Shown here: piece by piece, positions 1 through 7,517 of the stretch
How the letters are laid out: the number at the start of each line of letters is the position of its first letter
Numbering within the stretch: position 1 is the first letter of the stretch
Assembly: GCF_018918145.1 (NCBI RefSeq)
Contig: NZ_JAHLPX010000001.1
Span: 186,001 to 250,000, forward strand
Direction of reading: 5' to 3'
DNA: 64,000 nucleotides
From: Anaerotignum sp. MSJ-24
GTDB lineage: Bacteria > Bacillota > Clostridia > Lachnospirales > Anaerotignaceae
Notes under the pieces: generated by a model
The model's input: only the letters and a program-made list of their open reading frames with translations
Told to the model about the DNA's origin: nothing
Database searches by the model: none
Position numbers and translations under genes: made by a program

Positions 1-48
1 ATCGAGAAGTGTGTCATCAATATCGAACAAAAGAATAGGATAAATCAT
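1..48 (-). CDS. HAD-superfamily hydrolase, N-terminal fragment (runs off the window)
   Basis: Only the first 16 codons are visible, starting at 48 and reading out of the left edge. They read MIYPILLFDIDDTLLD, which contains the HAD motif I DxDxT: the first Asp is the nucleophile and the second the general acid. A hydrophobic strand followed by DIDDTL is typical of the YjjG/pyrophosphatase-like HAD phosphatases, but 16 residues cannot fix the substrate. The ATG overlaps the stop codon of the upstream DtxR-family gene (ATGA), so the two are translationally coupled on the minus strand. Confidence 0.75.
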   Translation of the reverse strand, partial: MIYPILLFDIDDTLLD

Positions 49-428
49 TTCTGCTCCTTTGCCATACGTTCATTGAAATGCTTTTTAATGCACCGGAATG
101 TTTCATCGCTGAGGTCATGCTCGATTTTGCAGGCATCTTCAAGTGCCGTAGCCTCACTGACACCGATAGAAACCAACATTTTTGAAATAATAGTATGTCT
201 TTCGTATATTCTTTCGGCAACCTCCAGACCTTCATCTGTGAGAGAAATATGGTTTTCACCGTTTACAAGAATAAAGCCCTTATCCTTCATCTGTTTAAGC
301 GCAACGGAAACCGTAGGTCTTGAGTAATTAAAATAATTGCATATATCAATAGCGTGTACATCGGGCTGTTTACGTTTAAGCACCAATATCGCTTCAAGAT
401 AGTTTTCAACTGCTTCGGTAACTGCCAT
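45..428 (-). CDS. DtxR/MntR-family metal-dependent transcriptional regulator
   Basis: A 127-residue repressor: N-terminal winged helix (about 1-70) followed by the metal-binding dimerisation helices. It ends where the short MntR-type proteins end, without the SH3-like domain of DtxR. Metal-ligand positions are readable by comparison with B. subtilis MntR and C. diphtheriae DtxR: Glu12, His78 and the block ACKIEH near residue 100. In MntR that block is VEGIEH and in DtxR ACRWEH, so the ligand that separates manganese from iron sensors is Cys here, as in DtxR, while the first MntR ligand Asp8 is replaced by Asn. Iron or a mixed specificity is therefore as likely as manganese (inference). The stop overlaps the next gene, a HAD hydrolase. 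Confidence 0.85.
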   Translation of the reverse strand: MAVTEAVENYLEAILVLKRKQPDVHAIDICNYFNYSRPTVSVALKQMKDKGFILVNGENHISLTDEGLEVAERIYERHTIISKMLVSIGVSEATALEDACKIEHDLSDETFRCIKKHFNERMAKEQK

Positions 429-456
429 AAAATCACTTCCTTAATTATAATTATTT

Positions 457-468
457 CCTAATACCTAA
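457..468 (-). promoter_or_regulatory. Possible DtxR-type operator in front of the regulator gene
   Basis: The minus strand reads TTAGG TA TTAGG about 30 bases upstream of the start codon. TTAGG is the half-site of the classical DtxR operator, but here the two copies are direct rather than inverted. Autoregulation is plausible; the evidence is only the short match. Confidence 0.25.
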
Positions 469-568
469 AATCCCTTATTTTATAAGTATACAATAAAGAT
501 CAAATTTTTTCAATCAAATTTTATTTTTTTATATGTAATCAGCTTATATAAAGGCAAATTTGTATAAC

Positions 569-766
569 TTATGCCTTTTTACCGGCATGTTTTTTAAACG
601 ATATGACAATATATCTTACCCAGACAATTATTGCGGCTCCGTTAATGAAAAGCGAAAGATAGTCCATTTCAAGCTTCGACGGGCCTGCAACAAAGTCATA
701 GAAATTCCAGACGGTTGCAATTGCGAGTATTAAAGTTATTAAAACGATTGTTAATTTTTTAGACAT
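569..766 (-). CDS. Small two-helix membrane protein, function unknown
   Basis: 65 residues with two hydrophobic segments (about 5-27 and 38-56) and a basic C-terminus (KKHAGKKA). The start ATG follows a GGAGAATAAAT-like site. It is a stand-alone gene between the DtxR regulator and a lipoprotein. I do not recognise the family; the two-helix hairpin layout and the positively charged tail are all that can be seen. Confidence 0.6.
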   Translation of the reverse strand: MSKKLTIVLITLILAIATVWNFYDFVAGPSKLEMDYLSLFINGAAIIVWVRYIVISFKKHAGKKA

Positions 767-852
767 ATTTATTCTCCGTTAAACAATATTATAAATTCTA
801 AGTCGAAAACCTGTCATGACTTTTACGTCACTCACAAGTTTTTACAATATTA

Positions 853-872
853 GAGGGCGTTGAAACGCCCTC
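853..872 (-). terminator. Hairpin after the lipoprotein gene
   Basis: A perfect 9-bp stem (GAGGGCGTT with AACGCCCTC) 17 bases beyond the lipoprotein stop codon. The following bases are AT-rich but not a clean U-run, so it may end transcripts weakly or stabilise the 3' end. Confidence 0.5.
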
Positions 873-888
873 ATGTTCTATACTTATT

Positions 889-1938
889 TTATTTATTTCC
901 GATTATTTTTGTTACCTTTTCTTCCGATGATGCAATCTTATCATCTTCTATATACACATTTATTGACTTGATTATTTCGCCTGTGTCATAAACATACTTC
1001 GTGAAATAAATCATACTGTCGCCGCCGCCATAGTTCTTCCACTGTGTTTCATAGACATAACGCACGTTGTTCTCTATCTTTTCCTGTGTTCCTATCCACG
1101 AAGGATATTCCCAATAGCGTTTTGACACCTCATTGGATACCTCAGCATCAACGTCAACGTATTCCTTTTCGGCATTTTCGGCTATCCTTGCACTTCTGCC
1201 TATTTTATTGAGATACGCCTTTGCATAGGTTCTTTCCTGTGATGTCAGATTATTACTATCGCTTTCCGAAATCGACAGCACTCTGTTATAAAGGCTCTGC
1301 GGAAACATATCCTTAATCGACTGGACATAGCCACTGCCGTCAGTCGGTACAGAATAGTTCTTAAGCTGATAACCGGAGTCCTTTGAATATCCAAAGGTCA
1401 TAACCACCGGAATTGTTCCCGAACCGGCAACCTTTACGAATGTATCGTTCTCAAAGCCGTATTCGCCATACATTGTAAGGGCATAAACGACCGTATCTCC
1501 GCCAACAGAGCTTGTATCAAGCACTATATGTCCCTCTGTTTGAAGCTCGCCCTCCAAATACGTACCCTCATTGCCTGTAAAAACAGCCTCACCTACAGCC
1601 GAATCCAGTTCTGCATCAATATTCTTAGCTGACTGGGAAGCCACACTGTTATTGGCGATTTTAATGCGAAAGCTCTCTGTGCTTGATAAACTGTTTGAGT
1701 CCGTAACCTCTATTATTACGCTTTCATCTGAATTATCGCTTTCCGATGCAGTACCTTCATCAATAGCCGAACTTTCTTCCTTTGGTGTGGCTGACGAATC
1801 CGAATTATTCGCAATCGCCATTTTTGATGTTTCTTTATCTGCCGTTTCAACCGAATCTGCCGATTTGCCGGCTGAACAGCCGCTCAGCACAAGCGCTGCA
1901 AGCATAAATCCAATTGGAATTTTACAAAATTTCTTCAT
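889..1938 (-). CDS. Secreted lipoprotein, function unknown
   Basis: 349 residues. The N-terminus is a lipoprotein signal peptide with lipobox LSGC, Cys21 being the predicted lipidated residue. Residues about 22-85 form a low-complexity Ser/Asp/Glu-rich linker, normal for a lipoprotein tethered to the outer face of the membrane. The rest (about 90-349) is a folded region rich in Tyr, Val and Thr with no family I can name with certainty. The ribosome binding site is GGAGTGG, about 12 bases before the ATG. No partner gene is apparent. Confidence 0.7.
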   Translation of the reverse strand: MKKFCKIPIGFMLAALVLSGCSAGKSADSVETADKETSKMAIANNSDSSATPKEESSAIDEGTASESDNSDESVIIEVTDSNSLSSTESFRIKIANNSVASQSAKNIDAELDSAVGEAVFTGNEGTYLEGELQTEGHIVLDTSSVGGDTVVYALTMYGEYGFENDTFVKVAGSGTIPVVMTFGYSKDSGYQLKNYSVPTDGSGYVQSIKDMFPQSLYNRVLSISESDSNNLTSQERTYAKAYLNKIGRSARIAENAEKEYVDVDAEVSNEVSKRYWEYPSWIGTQEKIENNVRYVYETQWKNYGGGDSMIYFTKYVYDTGEIIKSINVYIEDDKIASSEEKVTKIIGNK

Positions 1939-2290
1939 GGCCTAACCACTTCCACTCCTTAATATACAGGTATAAATTTCTTCTTATGTTTATATTATAT
2001 AATTGTATCAAAATTTATTCAATTACAACTTTCTTAATAAAGGAATATTTTTTATTAAATTCTGCCTATTTTTATTAAGATTTTGTTCAAAATACAGCCG
2101 GAAGTGGTGAGTTATACCCATATTTTAACCATTTACCGCTTTATAGCAATAACTACATAAAACATTGTTTTAAATATTAATATATACAATCATAATCATT
2201 CCATAAAAACCTCCATCCGGAAATCCGAATGGAGATAAAAGGTGTCGGCAAAGCCGCCACCTAAGTCGAAATTTACAATTTCGACTTATT

Positions 2291-2543
2291 TAAACAGATG
2301 CATGAATAGCTCATTCCATCGGCTAAAGCCTTGAAACTATTGACCATGCAAGATAGCATGGTGGCGAAGCCACTTTCGCTCGCGAAAGTCATGACTAAGC
2401 TATTCTCCTCGACGGGAATGAATCCCGTCTATTGACCGCACAAGACAGTGCGGCGGCAAAGCCGCTTTTGCTTTTTCAAAGCAAAAGTCATGACAGTATG
2501 GATTAAACTTAGGAAACTCTTCGTTTCCTAATACCTTCCGCCG
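2291..2543. repeat. Family E structured repeat with two nested B modules
   Basis: This spacer copy shares its backbone with a second copy at 22877-23010. Landmarks in order are TTTAAACAGATGCATGAA, CATTCCATCGG, CTCCTCGACGGGAATGAAT, a TAGGAAAC...GTTTCCTA hairpin and TACCTTCCGCC. Two B-type hairpin modules interrupt it at about 2341-2394 and 2433-2494. Each ends in AAAGTCATGAC and contains three small stems. The rest of the 730-base gap (1939-2290) shows no gene, only AT-rich DNA and a short GGTGTCGGCAAAGCCGCC hairpin. Confidence 0.7.
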
Positions 2544-2569
2544 TACAAAAATAACTTTGTTTAAAATCT

Positions 2570-2601
2570 AAACCTCCATTCAAATTTTTGAATGGAGGTT
2601 T
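2570..2601. terminator. Long palindrome downstream of metQ
   Basis: A perfect 15-bp inverted repeat (AAACCTCCATTCAAA / TTTGAATGGAGGTTT) with a two-base centre. It lies 68-99 bases past the metQ stop. It looks like a bidirectional intrinsic terminator, although the flanking T-runs are short. Confidence 0.5.
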
Positions 2602-2605
2602 AATA

Positions 2606-2662
2606 GAGTTTAGATAAATCCTTTTTAAAGGATTTCGGGTTTAAGGGCAGAGCCCTTAATAA
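2606..2662 (-). repeat. Family A repeat after metQ stop
   Basis: Read on the minus strand it begins just after the metQ stop: hairpin 1 (AAGGGCTCTGCCCTT), the linker AAACCC, then hairpin 2 (AAATCCTTT / AAAGGATTT) and the tail ATCTAAACT. Confidence 0.7.
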
Positions 2663-2668
2663 TCTTTT

Positions 2669-3529
2669 TTACTGCTCAACGTAAGGAACAACTGCTCCGT
2701 CGTATGTGTTTGTGATGTAATCTCTGATTTCATCTGACTCAAGAACCTCAACGAGTGCCTTTATCTTGTCGCTGTCTTCGTTACCTGCTTTAACTGCGAT
2801 GATGTTAGCATATGTTGTAGCTGCTTCTGAATCAGCCTTTTCAAATGCGATTGAATCCTTTGCTACTGAGAAACCGGCCTGAAGTGCATAGTTACCGTTA
2901 AGAACTACGAATGCAACCTCATCTTTAACTCTTGCTACCTGTGCAGCCTCAAGCTCTTCGATCTGTACATTGTGAGGATTTTCAACGATGTCGTCTGTTG
3001 TTGCCTCAAGACCTGCGCCTTCCTTTAATGTGATAACGCCGTTGTCCTGAAGAAGAAGAAGTGCTCTTGCTTCGTTTGTTGTATCGTTAGGAACTGCGAT
3101 TACATCTCCGTCAGCGATTTCATCAAGTGTTGCTTTTGTTCCGGGATAAATTCCGAAAGGCTCGTAGTGGATCTTTGCAACTGAAACAAGATCAGAACCG
3201 TTTTCTTCGTTATACCATTCAAGGTAAGGAAGGTGCTGGAAGTAGTTAGCATCGATTTCGCCGCTTTCTACAACAGCATTGGGCTGAATGTAATCATCGA
3301 ATACTGTTACCTGTAAGTCATAGCCTTTTTCAGCAAGAGCTGCCTTAGCCTGCTCAAGGATTTCTGAATGAGGTGTTTCTGATGCTGCAACTGTAAGAGG
3401 CTCAAGCTCGCCTGTTGTCTCTGCGTTTGCATCGTCCTTTGTTTCTGTCTTAGCTGTTGAACCGCAACCAGCTAAAGCTCCTGTTAAAAGTACACCTGTT
3501 ACTACTGCTGCTAATAATCTTTTTTTCAT
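2669..3529 (-). CDS. metQ: Methionine ABC transporter substrate-binding lipoprotein MetQ
   Basis: 286 residues from the ATG at 3529, chosen because GGGAGG lies 8 bases upstream; an earlier in-frame ATG has no such site. Signal peptide with lipobox LAGC (Cys22), then a NLPA/MetQ-type binding domain filling the rest. Recognisable family stretches include ANYFQHLPYLEWYN, VAKIHYEPFGIYPG and VPNDTTNEARALLLL. It captures D/L-methionine outside the membrane and hands it to MetI. Last gene of the metN-metI-metQ operon, separated from metI by 130 bases, a gap that may allow separate 3' processing or expression. Confidence 0.93.
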   Translation of the reverse strand: MKKRLLAAVVTGVLLTGALAGCGSTAKTETKDDANAETTGELEPLTVAASETPHSEILEQAKAALAEKGYDLQVTVFDDYIQPNAVVESGEIDANYFQHLPYLEWYNEENGSDLVSVAKIHYEPFGIYPGTKATLDEIADGDVIAVPNDTTNEARALLLLQDNGVITLKEGAGLEATTDDIVENPHNVQIEELEAAQVARVKDEVAFVVLNGNYALQAGFSVAKDSIAFEKADSEAATTYANIIAVKAGNEDSDKIKALVEVLESDEIRDYITNTYDGAVVPYVEQ

Positions 3530-3659
3530 TTTTGTTTTCCTCCCATAATTAATATAAATTAAATAAAAATGATTTTTCATTATTGCCTTAATAATAAATT
3601 TATATTGAATGCATCAGCTCCGCCGGCTGGTGCTGATGCAACAACAAACCGATTAAGTT

Positions 3660-4322
3660 TTAAACTCTTCGTTTATCCGTTTTTTTCGATACATTAATAC
3701 CGATTGCCTGAAGTATGTTTACAAGAATGACAAGAAGCACAACCGTAATCCACATCTTTCCCGAATCAAATCTGTAATAACCATATCTTGTTGCAATATC
3801 TCCGAGTCCGCCGCCGCCGACGATACCTGCCATTGCCGAATAACCGAGTATTGTTCCGACAGCAAGTGTTGCACCGTCGAGAAGTGATGTTTTTGCCTCA
3901 ACAAGAAGCACCTTTGTTACTATTGTAAATGTATCCGCTCCCATTGCTCTTGCCGCCTCAACAACGCCGCCGTCAACCTCTCTCAGTGAGTTTTCAACGA
4001 TACGTGCTATAAACGGTGCGGCACAGACAACGAGCGGTACAAGTGTTGCCTTTGTTCCGTAGCTCTGTCCTACGATTTTCTTTGTATAGGGCATAAGGAG
4101 TATAATAAGAATAAGGAAAGGAACGCTTCGGATAAGGTTTACTATTACGTCGAATATTCTGTATATAACCTTGTTTTCCTTAAGTCCGCCTTTTCCCGTA
4201 AGCGAAAGAACAATTCCGCAGGGAAGACCGACAACATATCCGAATATTGTGGTAAATATAGTCATATAAAGTGTTGCCAGTGTGCCTTCACCGAGCTTTG
4301 CCATAAATTCTGCCGAAATCAT
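3660..4322 (-). CDS. metI: Methionine ABC transporter permease MetI
   Basis: 220 residues with five membrane segments, the normal MetI size. The cytoplasmic coupling motif is visible as EAARAMGADTFTIVTKVLL (EAA loop that docks onto MetN), preceded by PFIARIVENSLREV, a typical MetI signature. The start lies one base after the metN stop, so the genes are translationally coupled. It forms the homodimeric channel of the D/L-methionine importer. Confidence 0.95.
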   Translation of the reverse strand: MISAEFMAKLGEGTLATLYMTIFTTIFGYVVGLPCGIVLSLTGKGGLKENKVIYRIFDVIVNLIRSVPFLILIILLMPYTKKIVGQSYGTKATLVPLVVCAAPFIARIVENSLREVDGGVVEAARAMGADTFTIVTKVLLVEAKTSLLDGATLAVGTILGYSAMAGIVGGGGLGDIATRYGYYRFDSGKMWITVVLLVILVNILQAIGINVSKKTDKRRV

Positions 4323-4323
4323 G

Positions 4324-5337
4324 TTATCTTGCCTCCTCTACTATAATGCCCTTTTCCGTAAGATAGTCCTTAAGCTGTCTGCTTAATTCCTCGTCCTTAG
4401 GAAGTCCGATTATCATTTCACCTGTAGTTTTGCCGTTTATTTTCTTTGTATCCGCCTGATAGATGCTTACGTCGCAGTTGAATTTCTTTATCATATTGGA
4501 AATAACCGGCTCATAGGCTGAATTTTCGGTAAATACGATTCTTACGCAGTTATCATCTTCACTGCTTTCATTGTACCATGTATTCTCACCGCTTTCGAGC
4601 ATTATAAGCTCTCTTGCCTCTTTTGTCTTAGGTCTTGAGAATACATCGCTTACCTCTCCGTTTTCAACGATGTGTCCCTTTGATATAACGGCAACGTGCG
4701 AACAGATTTCTCTGACAACCGCCATCTGGTGAGTAATTATTACTATTGTAATTCCGTATTTTTCATTGATATTTTTAAGAAGCTCAAGTATTGATTTTGT
4801 TGTCTGCGGATCGAGTGCGCTTGTTGCCTCGTCACAGAGAAGGATTTTAGGATTTCCTGCCAAGGCTCTGGCAATGGCAACTCTCTGCTGCTGGCCGCCG
4901 GAAAGCTGAACCGGATAGGAATTGGCTTTGTCGGCAAGTCCGACTATTTCGAGAAGCTCTGCGGCTCTCTTATGTGCATCCTTTTTGTTCACTCCGTTTA
5001 TTCTTAAAGGAAAGCTTACATTATCAATTACGTTCTTCTGCTGGAGAAGATTGAAATGCTGGAATATCATTCCTATGCTTTTACGCTCCTCACGGAGCCC
5101 CTTTTCTGTAAGTGAGCCAAGCTCCTTTCCGTCGATTACAACCGAACCTTCCGTCGGTACCTCAAGATAATTAATACATCTTACGAGTGTACTTTTTCCG
5201 GCGCCGCTCATACCGATTATGCCATATATACTGCCACGGCTTATGTCAAGATTTATGTCTTCAAGTGCTTTAAATTCACCTTTATCTGTAACGAATGTTT
5301 TGGATATGTTTTTGAGCTGTATAATATTCTCTGACAT
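4324..5337 (-). CDS. metN: Methionine ABC transporter ATP-binding protein MetN
   Basis: 337 residues. Walker A GMSGAGKST (42-50), Q-loop IFQHFNLL, ABC signature LSGGQQQR (145-152), Walker B ILLCDEATSALDP. The last 80 residues form the NIL domain, the ACT-like regulatory domain that binds methionine and inhibits transport when the internal pool is high (known for MetN). The ribosome binding site is AGGAGG, 6 bases before the ATG. It is the first structural gene after an attenuator-like leader (see 5380-5547). Confidence 0.96.
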   Translation of the reverse strand: MSENIIQLKNISKTFVTDKGEFKALEDINLDISRGSIYGIIGMSGAGKSTLVRCINYLEVPTEGSVVIDGKELGSLTEKGLREERKSIGMIFQHFNLLQQKNVIDNVSFPLRINGVNKKDAHKRAAELLEIVGLADKANSYPVQLSGGQQQRVAIARALAGNPKILLCDEATSALDPQTTKSILELLKNINEKYGITIVIITHQMAVVREICSHVAVISKGHIVENGEVSDVFSRPKTKEARELIMLESGENTWYNESSEDDNCVRIVFTENSAYEPVISNMIKKFNCDVSIYQADTKKINGKTTGEMIIGLPKDEELSRQLKDYLTEKGIIVEEAR

Positions 5338-5379
5338 ATTTTCCTCCTGTTTTTATTTATGCACATACCATTTACTTAC

Positions 5380-5412
5380 AAAAAAACGTCTGCATGGTGT
5401 CATGCAGACGTT
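5380..5412 (-). terminator. Intrinsic terminator in the metNIQ leader (attenuator)
   Basis: On the minus strand the arms AACGTCTGCATG and CATGCAGACGTT pair perfectly over 12 bp around the loop ACAC and run directly into seven T residues. It sits between a Met-rich leader ORF and metN, 18 bases after the leader stop codon and about 43 bases before the metN start. A terminator between promoter and first gene implies conditional read-through. Confidence 0.9.
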
Positions 5413-5430
5413 GTATTTACTCAGCCTTAA

Positions 5431-5547
5431 TCAAAAAGCAGATGTGCAATCCGTCGGAACATAACACGCATCAAAACTAACCATAGACATCATCATGCTA
5501 CGGCTGCACATCATCATCATAGTGTTGTTGAAGTACAATGTATTCAT
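5431..5547 (-). CDS. Methionine-rich leader peptide upstream of metNIQ
   Basis: 38 codons, too short for ordinary gene calling. The start ATG at 5547 has a strong ribosome binding site (AAAGGAG, 9 bases upstream). Methionine occupies 9 of 38 positions: codons 1, 10-13 (four in a row), 18-20 (three in a row) and 22. The remaining sequence has no domain character. The ORF lies between a consensus promoter and a strong intrinsic terminator in front of the methionine importer. This is the layout of amino-acid leader peptides such as trpL and hisL, in which ribosome stalling at the regulating codon decides termination. Function is inferred from this arrangement; the peptide itself probably has no role after synthesis. 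Confidence 0.85.
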   Translation of the reverse strand: MNTLYFNNTMMMMCSRSMMMSMVSFDACYVPTDCTSAF

Positions 5548-5612
5548 GTGTGTTATCTCCTTTCTTCAAAAATCAAACCTTATTGTTAGAATAACTTTGT
5601 TTACTGTTGCTA

Positions 5613-5641
5613 ATGATACTATCACAAAAATCATTTGTCAA
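5613..5641 (-). promoter_or_regulatory. Sigma-A promoter of the metNIQ leader
   Basis: On the minus strand TTGACA, a 17-base spacer and TATCAT, preceded by an A-run. Transcription would begin near 5606, about 60 bases before the leader peptide. The -35 overlaps the last codons of the upstream nucleotidyltransferase gene, so metNIQ has its own promoter. Confidence 0.8.
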
Positions 5642-6218
5642 CACTTTTTTTAAAATTTTTTAAATCCTCCGGCGTATCTATGTCGTAAAACGGCGTTTCA
5701 TCATCAAAGAAAACCTGATAAATACGGTCTTTGTGTTTGTTCATAACAACCCGTCCGCCCTGCTCGCCTGAAAGCGAAAGAAAGTCGTTCTTGTACTCCG
5801 ACGAAAATACAACCGGATTGCGTCTTATTCCGTTCACGTTCGGAACGATTATGCCGCCATACTCATCAAACGCCGACACAAGCCGTTCAATCTCCGAACA
5901 TGATATAAACGGCATATCGGCAGTAAAAAACATTATGCCGTCACAGTCCTTTGCATACTCCGCACCAAGACGAACCGAGGCAGCCATTCCTTCGGCATTA
6001 TATGGATTGAATACGGCATCGGCACCCACTTTACAGGCATATCCCATTATTTCATCGTATGCAGTCACCACAATAGCCTCATAAAAGCTATAATTTGCGA
6101 CAGTATCAACCACATATTGAAACAACGGCTTTCCGTTGAAATCCATTAGCAACTTATTTCCGCCCATTCGCCTGCCGAAGCCTGATGCGGTAATAACCGC
6201 AGTTATACGCTTTTTCAT
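5631..6218 (-). CDS. MocA-like nucleotidyltransferase (molybdenum cofactor cytidylyl/guanylyltransferase family)
   Basis: 195 residues, the usual length of the MobA/MocA-type NTP_transf_3 fold. N-terminal nucleotide-binding signature ASGFGRRMGGNKLL (11-24) with the conserved Gly-rich loop and Lys22; metal-binding FTADMPF around residue 100; C-terminal YDIDTPEDL as in MocA. MocA attaches CMP to molybdopterin for xanthine-dehydrogenase-type enzymes. The placement at the end of a purine/hydantoin catabolic operon (4-base overlap with the hydantoinase gene) fits maturation of a molybdenum hydroxylase encoded elsewhere (inference). None is present in this window. Confidence 0.8.
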   Translation of the reverse strand: MKKRITAVITASGFGRRMGGNKLLMDFNGKPLFQYVVDTVANYSFYEAIVVTAYDEIMGYACKVGADAVFNPYNAEGMAASVRLGAEYAKDCDGIMFFTADMPFISCSEIERLVSAFDEYGGIIVPNVNGIRRNPVVFSSEYKNDFLSLSGEQGGRVVMNKHKDRIYQVFFDDETPFYDIDTPEDLKNFKKSVDK

Positions 6219-7501
6219 CGCTCAATATATTTTCCGTGACTGCCGAGATATTCTCCGCCGTCAACGGCAAGCTTTCCGCCGAGATAGACCTTTTCAATTC
6301 TGCCCTTTACCCTTCTGCCGTTATAAAGGCTCTCTTCGTCGGCAATTATTTCCTCGGCTTTATCATCAAAAACAACAATATCCGCATCTGCTCCGACAAG
6401 AAGTGTGCCTTTTCTTGGATACATATTGTAAGCCTTAGCCGGATTTGATGTAAATTTATCTATTATTTTATCGCCGAACAACGTATACATATTGCGGAAG
6501 GAATATTTGATTCCACCGATACCCATAGGCGTTTCCGATGTATATTTATGCTTTTTCATTTCTGCCTTAAACGGGCAATGGTCTGTGCCTATTGTGCTTA
6601 TTGAATCTATTGTTTCGTTAAGAAGAAGCCGGTCATTCTCCGGTCTTAATGGAGGCGTCATTGTATAAAGATAGCCGTCCTCCTGTGAATAGACATCGGA
6701 GTTAAATATAAAATAATGCGGGCAGCTTTCCATTATAATATCGCCTTTTTTCAACTCCTTTGCGTATTCTCTCGCAACAATGTCTGCTGTTGCTCCGGCA
6801 CTGACATGGACAATATAAAGATTACCTCCGGTAACTCTTGCCATCTGTGCCAGCTTTATTACCTCGGTTGTTTCGCAGAGAGTATCCCTGCTTTTTTCGT
6901 GGTCGGCAATGAGTATTTCCTTGCCATAATCGACAAGGTTATCATTTTCAACATGAATAACTATACGAACATTATACATTTTTGAAAGCTTAAGGAGTTC
7001 ACGAATATAATCGTCATATGTACGTCTGTCCGTATTGGAATAGGTCGTGAAAAGCTTTATGGAGCTTATTCCGTATTTAAGTCCTTCCTTTATCATATCC
7101 TCTGCACAATCGGTCGGATTGGCAAAACAGCCATGAAAGGCATAATCCGAGGCAGAATTTTCCGCAAGTGCCATTCTTTCATCAAATACGGCTTTATAAT
7201 CGGCCTTTTTCTTTACGGGATCAAGAAAGTCGATATACGTGGTTACACCGCCCATAAGTCCGTTTATTGAGCCGGTATGGAAATCGTCGGTCGATGTGTT
7301 TCCGGCAACGGTAAGCGAAAAATGCACATGAGGATCTATAAAGCCGGGAAGAATTTTCTTTCCGCTCACATCAATGTTATCAATACATTCGAGCTTATCG
7401 GACGAAATGGCCGCAATCCTTCCGTCTTTAACATAAAGATTGGTATTAATATATCCGCCGTCGAGCCAGACTTTGCCGTTAATTATGCCAAGGTCATACA
7501 T
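6215..7501 (-). CDS. Dihydropyrimidinase / D-hydantoinase family cyclic amidohydrolase
   Basis: 428 residues from the ATG at 7501, chosen for the GGAGG just upstream. Amidohydrolase metal ligands can be read off: HVH (His58, His60), the Lys expected to be carbamylated (GISSIKLF, Lys149), His183 in VIHVEND, His232 in IVHVSA and Asp307 in GTDHCP. This ligand set is that of the dihydropyrimidinase/hydantoinase/allantoinase branch, which opens cyclic amides such as dihydrouracil, hydantoins or allantoin. The exact substrate cannot be read from sequence. It lies between guanine deaminase and a MocA-like gene, so purine or pyrimidine ring catabolism is likely. Confidence 0.85.
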   Translation of the reverse strand: MYDLGIINGKVWLDGGYINTNLYVKDGRIAAISSDKLECIDNIDVSGKKILPGFIDPHVHFSLTVAGNTSTDDFHTGSINGLMGGVTTYIDFLDPVKKKADYKAVFDERMALAENSASDYAFHGCFANPTDCAEDMIKEGLKYGISSIKLFTTYSNTDRRTYDDYIRELLKLSKMYNVRIVIHVENDNLVDYGKEILIADHEKSRDTLCETTEVIKLAQMARVTGGNLYIVHVSAGATADIVAREYAKELKKGDIIMESCPHYFIFNSDVYSQEDGYLYTMTPPLRPENDRLLLNETIDSISTIGTDHCPFKAEMKKHKYTSETPMGIGGIKYSFRNMYTLFGDKIIDKFTSNPAKAYNMYPRKGTLLVGADADIVVFDDKAEEIIADEESLYNGRRVKGRIEKVYLGGKLAVDGGEYLGSHGKYIER

Positions 7502-7517
7502 ATGAAAGCCTCCTTTA

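Noticed and set aside
2215-2660. Insertion sequence or MITE end with transposase remnant.
   Set aside because: The palindromic units are modular repeats with no transposase-like ORF and no clear target-site duplication.
5340-5606. SAM riboswitch upstream of metN.
   Set aside because: None of the conserved S-box core is present; the region instead contains a Met-rich ORF and a terminator.
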